DNA of 64,000 nt from Bacteroidales bacterium (GTDB lineage: Bacteria; Bacteroidota; Bacteroidia; Bacteroidales; JAADJA01): NCBI GenBank assembly GCA_020438105.1, contig JAGQVE010000016.1:1-64000 (forward strand), given 5' to 3'. The position numbers and the translations under genes are program-made. Every line of letters starts with the position of its first letter. The first letter of the stretch is position 1. This document shows, piece after piece, positions 9,319 through 19,572 of the stretch. Below the pieces are notes generated by a model. That model ran no database searches. It saw nothing but the letters and a program-made list of their open reading frames with translations, and was not told the DNA's origin.

Positions 9319-10590
9319 TTATTGATTTTCCAGATGCAATTCAACCGTTTCAATCCGGGTTTCACTGGCATCAATTATCACAAATTTTAATTGTGCAAAA
9401 ACGATTATATCTCCTGTGGTAGGAATACTTTCGTGAACTTTGATAATTAAACCTCCCAGAGTTTCATATTCATCAGAAACTGGGAGATGAAGATTGTATT
9501 TTTCATTGATATAATCAATTTCGTGACGAGCCGAAAAACGGTACGATGTTTCGGAAAGGATCTCTTCGATCAACTCTTCGGTGTCATATTCATCTTCAAT
9601 TTCTCCGAAAATTTCTTCCATAATATCTTCCATGGTTACAATTCCGGATGTTCCTCCAAATTCATCCACCACCACAGCGATGCTCCTGTGTTCTTTAATA
9701 AAAATATTTAAAACCAGGTGAGCAAGCATCGTTTCCGGGAATATGGGGACTGATCTCGTAATGGACTTGATATCACCCGGATCGTTAAAAATCTCAGAGG
9801 TATGCACAAATCCTATTATGTCATCCACGTTTTCGCGATGAATTAATATTTTTGAGTGGCCCGTTTCAATAAAAGTCTTTTTGAGCGTTTCAACACTTTC
9901 GTTCTGCTCAAGAGAGGTGATTTCAGTTCGGGGTACCATACATTCACGCAATTTGATACTTTTAAAGCTAATGGCATTTTGAAGCATCTGGATTTCCTGT
10001 TTTGCTTCAATCTCTTCTTTTTGATCCGGAACTAACTCACGTAAATAATTATCCAGATCTACATGACTAAACGAGTATCCATCGGTAGCAACCTGGGTAC
10101 GTAAAATTTTGCGAATAAAAAACTCCGATAGACCAACTAAACCGTTGATAAAAGGATACATGATCCAGTATAACAGATTGATGGGAATTGCAAAAATATT
10201 AAGTATGGAATTGGATTTTAACCGAAACAGTGCTTTTGGTATAAATTCAGCGGTAATTAGGATGATCAGGGTAGATACAAAAGTTTGAACTACCAGTACA
10301 ATGGTTTCTGAACTATATGATGGCCCCAGTAGTTTTACAATTTGTGGTTGCAGAATTCGAGCCATTGAAATACCATAAATAACAAGCGCAATGTTATTTC
10401 CAAGTAGCAATGTACCTAATATTTTAGAAGGATTTTTTACGAAGTAAGCCAGAATTTTTGCTGAAAGGAGACCTTTGTTTTTATCAAGTTCTATTTTTAA
10501 CTTGTTTGAACTCACAAAGGCAATTTCCATTCCTGAAAAGAAGGCTGAAAATATCAACGTAAACAATACGATATACCAATCATTCATCAA
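9319..10590 (-). CDS. CNNM/CorC (hemolysin-family) membrane protein
   Basis: The 423-residue protein has an N-terminal DUF21/CNNM transmembrane domain (about residues 1-190, several hydrophobic helices). A cytoplasmic CBS pair follows (ECMVPRTEITSL, HTSEIF, SIAVVVDEFGGTSGIVTMED), then a C-terminal CorC/HlyC domain (LGGLIIKVHESIPTTGDII). Members are linked to magnesium and cobalt export. In Bacteroidota a relative (GldE) is tied to gliding, so the exact role is open. It lies between lptC and ppiD in the envelope operon. A second in-frame ATG, the next codon, is an equally possible start. Confidence 0.9.
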   Translation of the reverse strand: MMNDWYIVLFTLIFSAFFSGMEIAFVSSNKLKIELDKNKGLLSAKILAYFVKNPSKILGTLLLGNNIALVIYGISMARILQPQIVKLLGPSYSSETIVLVVQTFVSTLIILITAEFIPKALFRLKSNSILNIFAIPINLLYWIMYPFINGLVGLSEFFIRKILRTQVATDGYSFSHVDLDNYLRELVPDQKEEIEAKQEIQMLQNAISFKSIKLRECMVPRTEITSLEQNESVETLKKTFIETGHSKILIHRENVDDIIGFVHTSEIFNDPGDIKSITRSVPIFPETMLAHLVLNIFIKEHRSIAVVVDEFGGTSGIVTMEDIMEEIFGEIEDEYDTEELIEEILSETSYRFSARHEIDYINEKYNLHLPVSDEYETLGGLIIKVHESIPTTGDIIVFAQLKFVIIDASETRIETVELHLENQ

Positions 10591-10604
10591 TGCAAAATTA
10601 TTAT

Positions 10605-11207
10605 TTATTTTGATCCTTCTTCCTTATCATCGGGGTAAATATCAAACTCACCCCGCGGATTATCAACTTCATAAAAGTTAAAGTTCTGGTCAGAAGTAAG
10701 GCCATCTCCGTATATGGTTTCATCAGGTTTGGTAATGGTAACAAATACATTTGAATATATAATTCCTTTCATACGGTCCCAAACCAGGTGCTCTGTGGTT
10801 AACTTCTCCTGTTTGCTGATATTTTTCACTACCACATTATTCCGGGCTTCCATTAGTTTTTTCTCTTCGTAACTTATCCCATAGTCTGCGGTTATTTGTG
10901 ATTGAGGTTGCATAACTGAGTCGTAAAAAATAGCTTCAAAACCCTCCGGAAACTCAAAATACGATTCTTTGTCTTCAATCCTTACCATCAGCGGACTTTT
11001 AAGCATGGCTTGTATTTTTCCCGAATCGCTGTAATACACTTCAATATCGCGGGCAAATTCCATTGGGAGTGAATCAACTTGCGATAACTCGTTAATGGTT
11101 TTAATATCATTTTTGCATGAAAACATTAAAAATGTTGTAAATGCAAAAATGACCCACAATAAATTATTGAGGATCATTTTCAGCATGTCTTTAAGATATG
11201 TTTTCAC
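10605..11207 (-). CDS. lptC: LPS export periplasmic protein LptC
   Basis: LptC links the LptBFG extractor to the LptA bridge that carries lipopolysaccharide to the outer membrane. The 200-residue protein has a hydrophobic N-terminal segment ending in LMFSC, which could be a membrane anchor or a lipobox. Repeated beta-strand motifs of the OstA/LptC fold follow, such as TADYGISYEEKKLMEARNNV and TEHLVWDRMKGIIYSN. It lies 14 bases before the CNNM gene and after the TPR gene. The TPR-lptC-CNNM-ppiD order recurs in Bacteroidota. Confidence 0.88.
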   Translation of the reverse strand: MKTYLKDMLKMILNNLLWVIFAFTTFLMFSCKNDIKTINELSQVDSLPMEFARDIEVYYSDSGKIQAMLKSPLMVRIEDKESYFEFPEGFEAIFYDSVMQPQSQITADYGISYEEKKLMEARNNVVVKNISKQEKLTTEHLVWDRMKGIIYSNVFVTITKPDETIYGDGLTSDQNFNFYEVDNPRGEFDIYPDDKEEGSK

Positions 11208-11222
11208 AAAAGCTTTAAATTA

Positions 11223-12578
11223 CTAGTCGGAGGAACGTACCGTAGTTGTTACGTTAATCCAGCAGCCCACCGTGTAACTATCGCCAGGTTTTAGATCACG
11301 GAAGAATAACTGTTCTTTAGCCGGGAAGTACAGTGAGAATGTATTGATTTTATTTTTTGCCTGCTCTTCCACAGAAGGATCGACATTTTTGGCTTTGATG
11401 TACATATCAACTGCAGGCCAGTAAGCAACTTTTAATTCTTCATCAATACATTGATTAGCACTCATGGCATAAAGATCGCCAATGAGGATATAGATTTTGC
11501 CTTCATCCGGACGAACTTTCAGATATTCATAGCATTGACTTCTCGCTTCAGCGTAACGTTTTTGCTGCAGATATACGTTTGCTAAAAGATATCTTGCATC
11601 TGCTTTATCGTTGTCATCTTCATAAAGTTGAATGGCCTGCTCAAGATATTTTGCTGCGGTGGCCCAATCTTCAAGTTTAATATACATTTTACCTAAAAGG
11701 TAAGCGCTTTCGGCACTAGGTTCAAGATTGTGAAGTTTTTCAACGACTTCTCTGTAAAGTGGAACATCACAATCATTTTTATCCAGAAGCTTAGCTATTT
11801 TCTTTAGCAACTCAACATTTTCAGGGTTATCATTAAATTTTGGAGTGTAAATACTCACAATTTGCGGACAATCCATATAGGGTTCAATGGAGAGCTCAAT
11901 GTTGTTTCTCACATTTTCCCAGCGAGTTACAAGCTTTTCATTTCCTTCGGCTTTGTATTTTCTAATGTTGTATTCAATGATTTCACTGGTTTGATCATAA
12001 ATATCAAATAACACGGATGCCTCAAGTTTTTCAGCTTTGACCATTTTTTCAGCAGAACGGAAATAATAAATAAGTACAGACCCTTCTGATTCATTGCGTT
12101 CAAGTTCAACGGAGGTTTTCAATAAACCATAGGCCTCCTCATAAGCTTCGGGCCGGTATTTATATAAGTCAGATCCCCATTTTCCTTTAACATATCCTTC
12201 ATTGCCAAAGTATTCAATCCTTTTAGCATAAACCATCATCAAGGTATCGATGTATTTATCTTTTTTGGCTTTGTCGGATTCGTTTTTGATTAACTCCTCC
12301 ACAAGTTTTTCACCATGCAGGTAGATGTTTTTGGTGCTTTTAGGGCAATTAAGGAAAACCCAGCGCCATGGTTTAATAGCATCTTTCCAGGCAGGGCTTT
12401 TGTATTTGCTTTGTTTCCATTGCCTGTAAAATTCATAATACAATGAATTATTCATCACACAGTTTGTACTATCTTCACCATATTTCCCCACCAGTGTATC
12501 TTGTGCCTGAAGTTTCAGTTGTGGTACTGATAAAAATCCGATTACAATTCCGAGAAATATTATTGTCGTTTTTTTCAT
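11223..12578 (-). CDS. Secreted or periplasmic TPR protein
   Basis: The protein of about 451 residues starts with a signal peptide (MKKTTIIFLGIVIGFLSVP...LQAQD). It contains tetratricopeptide repeats toward the C-terminal half, e.g. SAYLLGKMYIKLEDWATAAK, ADARYLLANVYLQQKRYAEA and IYILIGDLYAMSANQC. The start at 12578 is preferred because it begins the signal peptide directly. ATGs at 12590 and 12623 would add residues ahead of it. It lies between an outer-membrane barrel gene and lptC and is probably a periplasmic scaffold in envelope assembly. That role is inferred from position. Confidence 0.85.
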   Translation of the reverse strand: MKKTTIIFLGIVIGFLSVPQLKLQAQDTLVGKYGEDSTNCVMNNSLYYEFYRQWKQSKYKSPAWKDAIKPWRWVFLNCPKSTKNIYLHGEKLVEELIKNESDKAKKDKYIDTLMMVYAKRIEYFGNEGYVKGKWGSDLYKYRPEAYEEAYGLLKTSVELERNESEGSVLIYYFRSAEKMVKAEKLEASVLFDIYDQTSEIIEYNIRKYKAEGNEKLVTRWENVRNNIELSIEPYMDCPQIVSIYTPKFNDNPENVELLKKIAKLLDKNDCDVPLYREVVEKLHNLEPSAESAYLLGKMYIKLEDWATAAKYLEQAIQLYEDDNDKADARYLLANVYLQQKRYAEARSQCYEYLKVRPDEGKIYILIGDLYAMSANQCIDEELKVAYWPAVDMYIKAKNVDPSVEEQAKNKINTFSLYFPAKEQLFFRDLKPGDSYTVGCWINVTTTVRSSD

Positions 12579-12657
12579 TTTTAAAAGCATGGATTCAATG
12601 AATTTCAATTGATTAAAGAACAAAATTAACTAATTTATCTTTATTTAATGTTAAATC

Positions 12658-13962
12658 TTATTTGTATCTCCGTTTAAAGAACCACCATTCGTAAACGCTT
12701 ATACCAAGATGAATATTAAAATAGTCTTCTCTAATAAGCCCTTTTTCTATTGTACCCCGCCGTCCGTATTCAAAAGAAATATTAAACATCGATTTTGAAC
12801 CTCGGACATTTGCTCCTCTTAATGGTAATCCGGTTCCAAATGTTATACCAAAACCATTAATTGGTTGATTTCTTAATTTCAGGTTTGATATTTGATAATA
12901 GCCCCCGAAACGATATTCAACCCTGCTAAAATATGACATACTGTTACGATCGGGGATTAAGCTCAGGCCTCCATTAAAAGAGTGGCTGCTTTCTAGGGAG
13001 TCGGATAAGCCAAAAGCTTCGTAATCGGCCCAGTTATTATATTTGTAATCCGCTGCAAATGACCAATCATATTCTTTTGAAATATTAAAGCCAAATCCGA
13101 AGGCATCAGGTATCGACACAGTTCCTTTAATATTGTCAATAAAAAGAGCCGTGTCCTGAATGACATCAACATTATTTATGGGCCCAGTAAAGGATCGGGA
13201 TAAATATGTTTTTTTGGCATTCAGATCATACCTTGGATTATAGGTAGCGCCAATGGTTAGATTTAGCTTTTCATTAATTGGCATATGAAACTGAACACCA
13301 AAGTCAAAATAGATATCGCTAACTGAAGTGGCGTCATCTATTCGTGAATTGAGGACATTTGTTGTATCCGGGAAAGTAACCCTTTGAATACGGTTTATTG
13401 TTCCAAATAAATAGGATGCATTTACGCCCACCGACATAAACTTGGTTAACTTAAAACCATTTCCCAGGTAGGCACGACTTAAACCACCTTCACCCTCGAA
13501 TAAGTAGGTAACATCCCCAAGATTATCATTTGGTTTTGTATCTGTTACATTATAACCAACTCCACTGTAAGGAAGCAAACCAAAGCTACTCCGCCACCAA
13601 TTTGTAACCGGGAAACCAAAAATCAAATGGCTCATGGTTGCAGAATTAATGGTTTCATTTAATTCATTGGTTCGCAGCGTGGTGCTGTGTCCAATTACTG
13701 CTGCTTCAAAAACAAATGAAGTACTGTCGAACGCGGTGTAGGATGCCGGATTATTGACATTTATCGTAAAATAATCTCTTCCGGCCAGGGAGGTGTTACC
13801 CATTCCTTTGTACCTGATATTGTTTGTTTGGTACAAGTTACCCAGCCCAAAAGCCGAATAGGGTGAGCTTATACTTGTTTGAGCCGAAGCGGTGTCTCCT
13901 AAACCAATCAAAATGAAAATCGATAGGAAGAACAATAATGATTTATAGCTACTTATTCGCAT
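12658..13962 (-). CDS. OmpP1/FadL-like outer-membrane barrel protein
   Basis: A 434-residue protein has a signal peptide ending near SAQTS. It is followed by the SPYSAFGLGNL...MGNTSLAG N-terminal hatch-like segment and alternating amphipathic strands ending in an aromatic-rich last strand. This resembles the OmpP1/FadL-type transporter family as annotated in Bacteroidota. Substrate is unknown. Its 5' end overlaps coaX by 14 bases, so translation may be coupled, and it heads the envelope part of the operon. Confidence 0.82.
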   Translation of the reverse strand: MRISSYKSLLFFLSIFILIGLGDTASAQTSISSPYSAFGLGNLYQTNNIRYKGMGNTSLAGRDYFTINVNNPASYTAFDSTSFVFEAAVIGHSTTLRTNELNETINSATMSHLIFGFPVTNWWRSSFGLLPYSGVGYNVTDTKPNDNLGDVTYLFEGEGGLSRAYLGNGFKLTKFMSVGVNASYLFGTINRIQRVTFPDTTNVLNSRIDDATSVSDIYFDFGVQFHMPINEKLNLTIGATYNPRYDLNAKKTYLSRSFTGPINNVDVIQDTALFIDNIKGTVSIPDAFGFGFNISKEYDWSFAADYKYNNWADYEAFGLSDSLESSHSFNGGLSLIPDRNSMSYFSRVEYRFGGYYQISNLKLRNQPINGFGITFGTGLPLRGANVRGSKSMFNISFEYGRRGTIEKGLIREDYFNIHLGISVYEWWFFKRRYK

Positions 13963-14698
13963 TGTATTCCAGAATCTCCTTTAAGCCCAATAATACCAGA
14001 TTTGGGATTGCAAAGATGTTATTTTTTGTATTCTTATCAAAATAATTCAAGTCTCCACCTGTAAAAACCACGATTAGAGAAGGATAAAGTGATTTGTATT
14101 GTTCTATGAATCCCATAACCTCTGCTTTAACGCCATTGATCACTCCTGATTGAATTGATGTAACGGTTGAGTCCCCAATGAGCTCAGGTGTTTTTGTTTG
14201 AGTAACTAACGGCAGATTTGTTGTAAAAGTATGCAAAGCATTGAACCGCATACTTATCCCTGGCGATATGCTGCCACCGAGATATTTCCCGGCTTTTTCA
14301 ATAAAATCACAGGTAATACATGTACCGGCATCGATTACCAATACATCATGCCCCGGGAACTTTGCATGGGCTGCCACTGCCAGTGCTATTCTGTCGTGAC
14401 CAAGTGTTTCCGGAGTTGAATATTTTATATTAACAGGAATCGATAAGGATGGGTCAAGTATTAATAAACGTATTCGTGACCCCATTTCCCGAACAAAGTT
14501 TTGATTTATTTTACCTACTGATGAAAATAAACCCAGATCAATTGTTCCATTCCCAGGGTATTTTAATTCCAGATTATTAAGCATGGTGTTTACATCGATG
14601 CTTTCATTGTTATCAAAGGTTTTAATTTCGATGATATCATCATTATGAAACAATGCTATTTTAATCCGTGTATTGCCCTGATCAATGACAATTTCCAT
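13949..14698 (-). CDS. coaX: Type III pantothenate kinase
   Basis: CoaX phosphorylates pantothenate, the first step of coenzyme A synthesis. At 249 residues it has normal length. The N-terminal ATPase motif is EIVIDQGNTRIKIALF, the central LVIDAGTCITCDFI carries the catalytic aspartate, GGSISPGISMR is the conserved substrate loop, and VVFTGGDLNYF is the ASKHA adenosine motif. It is the first gene of the long minus-strand operon. A -7-like TACCTTTG at 14734-14727 lies upstream, but no clear -33 box is present. Confidence 0.95.
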   Translation of the reverse strand: MEIVIDQGNTRIKIALFHNDDIIEIKTFDNNESIDVNTMLNNLELKYPGNGTIDLGLFSSVGKINQNFVREMGSRIRLLILDPSLSIPVNIKYSTPETLGHDRIALAVAAHAKFPGHDVLVIDAGTCITCDFIEKAGKYLGGSISPGISMRFNALHTFTTNLPLVTQTKTPELIGDSTVTSIQSGVINGVKAEVMGFIEQYKSLYPSLIVVFTGGDLNYFDKNTKNNIFAIPNLVLLGLKEILEYNANK

Positions 14699-14870
14699 TT
14701 TAAGCTGCGCCTTTATTTGATGAATGCAAAGGTAATATATTATGAAATCTGTTGAGTTACGTTGAAATATTGTATAGGACTAAAATTTTAAACAATTTCT
14801 TTCGTAATTAAAATAATGTATTTACTTTTGCAGCCCTTCAAAACGCAAGAAGGAATGTTCTAACCATAAT

Positions 14871-14943
<73 letters not shown>

Positions 14944-14955
14944 CCCACGATCAAC

Positions 14956-14980
14956 ACCCGGTTTAAACGCCGGGTTTTTT
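14956..14980 (+). terminator. Terminator of tRNA-Phe
   Basis: ACCCGG and CCGGGT form a GC-rich hairpin with an eight-base loop, followed by six T residues. Confidence 0.88.
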
Positions 14981-15093
14981 GTTTCACAATTTTATTAATT
15001 CCTAAAAATCTTGCAATTAGTTTAAGTTTCATCTATATTTGATAGCGTTTTTGGTATTCCGAAATTAATCGCTCATTCAAAAAATTTAACATC

Positions 15094-15582
15094 ATGAAAC
15101 GAACACTGTATGTTATTATCTTATTATTTGCATTTTCAAGTTGCAATCAAACTTCCAAAACTACTCCTGTGGATATTCATGCTGAAAAGGAACAGGTTAA
15201 ATTGGTACTTGAAAAATATGTAATTGCCAATGAAAAAGAAGACCTGCAATTGGTAAAAGAGATCTGGGCTCCTTCGCCTGATATTGTTGTTTTCGGTACC
15301 AACAGCGACGAAAAAATTGTTGGCTGGGATGCTATTCAGGAGGCACTTGATAAGCAATACAGGTCGGTTGAAGAGACCTATATTTCAGTAAGGGACCAGG
15401 TTATTCAGGTTGACCCCACGGGAAGTGTTGCATGGTTTTCTGAAATAATGAATTACAGTTACATCTACCAGGGTGAAGCATTAAATTTTGAAGGATTGCG
15501 GTTTACAGGTGTTTTACAAAAAATAGATGGAACCTGGTATATCGTACAAAGTCACATATCTATTCCGGGAAATCCCAATTAA
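15094..15582 (+). CDS. SnoaL/NTF2-like lipoprotein
   Basis: A 162-residue protein has a lipoprotein signal peptide (MKRTLYVIILLFAFSSC, Cys17). The mature part fits the SnoaL-like/DUF4440 cone fold: a helix with VLEKYVIANEKEDLQLV, then VFGTNSDEKIVGWDAI, WFSEIMNY and LRFTGVLQKIDGTWYIVQSH. The fold covers small enzymes, binding proteins and orphans, and no catalytic residues identify a substrate here. It is monocistronic between the tRNA-Phe terminator and a convergent lipoprotein gene nine bases away. Confidence 0.82.
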   Translation: MKRTLYVIILLFAFSSCNQTSKTTPVDIHAEKEQVKLVLEKYVIANEKEDLQLVKEIWAPSPDIVVFGTNSDEKIVGWDAIQEALDKQYRSVEETYISVRDQVIQVDPTGSVAWFSEIMNYSYIYQGEALNFEGLRFTGVLQKIDGTWYIVQSHISIPGNPN

Positions 15583-15591
15583 AAACATAAC

Positions 15592-16227
15592 CTAATATCT
15601 GATTTTAACGCCGGTATTTACCTTGTCATGAAGGATTTGTTTTACCGGAAAAATTTGAATTGCTGAAAATTTATCATCCGAAAGTTTAATATTGTTTCCG
15701 CTCGATTTTTTTATCTCTTTTGGAACCGAAATGGTTGATCTGAATTTGATCATATCGGTTAAATATTGCTCCGGGATTTCAATATCTTCCTTTTTAAGAT
15801 ACAAAGCCAGGTAATTTGAAAAATTTATTTTTTTCACCCGGTGTCGATTTGCCTTTAAGTAACCCGGTGTAAAAAGATTTTTCTTGGCATCGCCCATTGC
15901 AAATAAGGCATTATTGAAATCCCTGGTGCTGGCATAATCAAAACTCACTTTAATTCCTTCTGATGGAAGATTGGATTGATAAACGACATTGCTTATACCT
16001 GGTTGATCTCTCAATTTTTCAATAAACTTTCCAGCTTCACTTTTTACCTGCATCTCGATTGAGTTGTCAATAAATCCCGAAAAAATAGATGCAAATTCGG
16101 ATATGCTGAGCTGGTATTCTACATGCCCAGATAAATCTTTGTTTATGGTAATTTTTTCACCAATTTCTATACAACTATTGAGCAACATCAAAATTGCTGC
16201 AAAAACGATTATTATATATTTCCTCAT
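15592..16227 (-). CDS. Lipoprotein of unknown function
   Basis: The 211-residue product has a clear lipobox (signal peptide ending LLNSC, Cys19). The early segment EKITINKDLSGHVEYQLSIS resembles LppM-like or DUF3153-like lipoproteins, in which a charged strand pair follows the lipidated cysteine, but the resemblance is weak. No catalytic motif is evident. It converges with the SnoaL-like gene and has its own upstream region of about 175 bases shared with the divergent 55-residue gene. Confidence 0.7.
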   Translation of the reverse strand: MRKYIIIVFAAILMLLNSCIEIGEKITINKDLSGHVEYQLSISEFASIFSGFIDNSIEMQVKSEAGKFIEKLRDQPGISNVVYQSNLPSEGIKVSFDYASTRDFNNALFAMGDAKKNLFTPGYLKANRHRVKKINFSNYLALYLKKEDIEIPEQYLTDMIKFRSTISVPKEIKKSSGNNIKLSDDKFSAIQIFPVKQILHDKVNTGVKIRY

Positions 16228-16369
16228 TACTTTTCCAATATTTAAACAACAGCTTTTCCATTCTTAGATTTACTGTCGTAGTGGCAGGTTTATAAGTTAT
16301 ACACATTCAGTCGTTTATAAAATTTTAAACCATCTGGAATGGATTTTGTTATTTTTGCCGCCATTAACG

Positions 16370-16388
16370 CCGCTGTTTTTTTCAGCGG
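16370..16388 (+). promoter_or_regulatory. Leader hairpin ahead of the 55-residue gene
   Basis: CCGCTG and CAGCGG pair around a loop of seven T residues. The hairpin ends 15 bases before the ATG at 16404. A -7-like TATTTTTG lies at 16350-16357, so the hairpin would be in the 5' leader. A regulatory role is only inferred. Confidence 0.4.
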
Positions 16389-16403
16389 ATAAAATTAACC
16401 AAC

Positions 16404-16571
16404 ATGGAACGTATTGAAAACATTGTAGATTACAATGCTGAATTATTTATTAAAAAACATTTTTCAAATTTAAACGAAAATGATAAAATGGTAAAAGCGA
16501 TGCGGAGCAGTGTAAAGGATACAATTAAAAGAGCTCTAGCTGCTTACGATGGAGGACGATTCAAACAATAG
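16404..16571 (+). CDS. Small basic protein of 55 residues, unknown
   Basis: An ATG at 16404 opens a 55-residue frame ending in TAG at 16571. It reads MERIENIVDYNAELFIKK, continues with a KAMRSSVKDTIKRAL helix and ends GGRFKQ. It has no cysteine, signal peptide or membrane segment and looks like two or three amphipathic helices. Support comes from its position. It is preceded by a -7-like promoter box and a leader hairpin and followed 18 bases later by a strong terminator. It therefore looks like a complete transcription unit. I do not recognise the family. Confidence 0.65.
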   Translation: MERIENIVDYNAELFIKKHFSNLNENDKMVKAMRSSVKDTIKRALAAYDGGRFKQ

Positions 16572-16588
16572 GACATTAGGATATCAAT

Positions 16589-16618
16589 AAAAAAAGGCGC
16601 CTGAAGGCGCCTTTTTTT
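16589..16618. terminator. Bidirectional terminator
   Basis: AAAAAGGCGCC and GGCGCCTTTTT form a perfect hairpin with a TGAA tetraloop between the 55-residue gene (plus) and atpC (minus). Confidence 0.93.
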
Positions 16619-16853
16619 ATTCTGCAAGTATTAATACTTTATTTTTTATCACTTCTATCACCCCGCCATTTACCTCAAAAAATTCTGCTTTTTTGTCCGC
16701 ATCAACAACTTTGATCTTACCCTTTTTCAAAACCGAAATGATGGGTGCATGGTTATTCAAAATTTCAAAAGAACCATCTTTACCAGGCAACTGAACTATT
16801 TCAGCTTCGCCCGTGAAAACAGTTTTATCGGGAGTGATAATTTCAACTTTCAT
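16617..16853 (-). CDS. atpC: ATP synthase F1 epsilon subunit, short form
   Basis: This is the epsilon subunit of the F1 rotor stalk. The 78-residue protein keeps only the N-terminal beta-sandwich (TPDKTVFTGEAEIVQLPGKD, FEILNNHAPIISVLKKGKI). It lacks the C-terminal helical hairpin that gives autoinhibition in E. coli. Such short versions are usual in Bacteroidota. It starts eight bases after atpD and ends in the bidirectional terminator. Confidence 0.94.
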   Translation of the reverse strand: MKVEIITPDKTVFTGEAEIVQLPGKDGSFEILNNHAPIISVLKKGKIKVVDADKKAEFFEVNGGVIEVIKNKVLILAE

Positions 16854-16861
16854 CGTACGGA

Positions 16862-18382
<1,521 letters not shown>

Positions 18383-18394
18383 TTAAAATTTGCG

Positions 18395-18423
18395 CAAATA
18401 TATAATAAATCTTTATTTTTCAA
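18395..18423 (-). promoter_or_regulatory. Promoter for atpD-atpC
   Basis: On the minus strand TTG (18423-18421), an 18-base spacer and TATATTTG (18402-18395) match the Bacteroidota housekeeping consensus. The box ends 21 bases before the atpD start, giving a short leader. Confidence 0.6.
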
Positions 18424-18490
18424 GTCCTTTGAAGGCTAAAATTGAGCTTTTCTGCTGCTATAAATGGCTAAGTGATTTGCAGTGATAAAA

Positions 18491-19093
18491 TTACTTTCTG
18501 AAAAATTTCCGCTGGAAGAATAACAGAATAAAAACACCCACAGTAATTGAGGAATCGGCGATATTAAATACGGGTCGGAAAAATATGAACTCACTTCCAC
18601 CCCAAACCGGGAACCAATCGGGGTAATAACCCTCTATGACAGGAAAGTAGAACATGTCAACCACCTTGCCATGCAGAAATGTTCCGTATCCTCCTTCAGC
18701 AGGAAACAACTGTGCAACATTGTGAAAAGTACTTTCTGAAAATATTATTCCATAAAATGCACTGTCGATAATATTTCCCATGGCTCCGGCAAAAATTAAT
18801 GAAATGCTGAGTACGAGTCCAATTGACTCTTTTTTTCGGGTAATTTTAATAAGGTACCAACCAATTGCTATTACTGCAATTATTCGGAAAATGGATAAAA
18901 TTATTTTGCCAAATTCACCACCAAACTTCATCCCAAAGGCCATGCCTTCGTTTTCAGTAAAATGAAGAATAAACCAGTTACCTATCATATGAATTTCGCC
19001 TCGGGTACCAATAAGCATATGGGTTTTAACCCAAATCTTAAGAACCTGATCAGCGATCAGAACCAGTAGAATGATAATTGCTGCCTTTTTCAA
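18491..19093 (-). CDS. lspA: Lipoprotein signal peptidase
   Basis: LspA is the aspartyl protease that cleaves prolipoproteins after lipidation. The 200-residue protein has four hydrophobic segments. The N-terminal LIADQVLKIWVKTHM is typical, and catalytic aspartates lie in NIIDSAFYG and VFNIADSSI. It is the last gene of ileS-dksA-like-lspA, a common pairing with ileS. The window encodes many lipoproteins that would be its substrates. Confidence 0.94.
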   Translation of the reverse strand: MKKAAIIILLVLIADQVLKIWVKTHMLIGTRGEIHMIGNWFILHFTENEGMAFGMKFGGEFGKIILSIFRIIAVIAIGWYLIKITRKKESIGLVLSISLIFAGAMGNIIDSAFYGIIFSESTFHNVAQLFPAEGGYGTFLHGKVVDMFYFPVIEGYYPDWFPVWGGSEFIFFRPVFNIADSSITVGVFILLFFQRKFFRK

Positions 19094-19121
19094 TTGCCTG
19101 GTAGGAATTATTTAAGGAGGA

Positions 19122-19532
19122 TTATTTCTTTTGTGGTTGATTTAACTTGGCATCAATGCTCAAGGTAGCATGAGGCACACTCCGCAATCGCTCTTTTGAA
19201 ATAAGTTTGCCGGTAACCCGACAAATCCCATAGGTTTTATTTTCAATGCGGATCAATGCATTTTCAAGCGAATTGATAAACTTTTGTTGACGGGCAGCTA
19301 AGCGGCTATTCTCCTCTTTGCTCAATACCTGGTAACCTTCTTCCAATACTTTGAAAGTTGGAGAAGTGTCGTTTGTGTCGTGCTCATTAGCATGTGAATA
19401 AGCATCAGTGAGCATTTTCAGATCTTCCCTTGCTTTTTCCAGTTTAACAACAATAATCTCACGGAATTCTGCCAATTCTTCGTCTGAATATCTTTTCTTT
19501 TCAGCTCCATCATTTAATTCTTCCTTTGCCAT
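19122..19532 (-). CDS. DksA/TraR-like protein with degenerate zinc finger
   Basis: The 136-residue protein has the helical N-terminal region and the C-terminal element of the DksA/TraR family, which acts in the RNA polymerase secondary channel during stringent control. The usual four-cysteine finger is reduced to one: TYGICRVTGKLI keeps only the first cysteine, and the second half reads PHATLSIDAK, with Ser and Ala where cysteines are expected. Zinc binding is therefore unlikely. It sits between ileS and lspA with small gaps. Confidence 0.87.
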   Translation of the reverse strand: MAKEELNDGAEKKRYSDEELAEFREIIVVKLEKAREDLKMLTDAYSHANEHDTNDTSPTFKVLEEGYQVLSKEENSRLAARQQKFINSLENALIRIENKTYGICRVTGKLISKERLRSVPHATLSIDAKLNQPQKK

Positions 19533-19572
19533 AGCCTTTTATTTTAATTAAATGTAACTATACGTTCTAATT

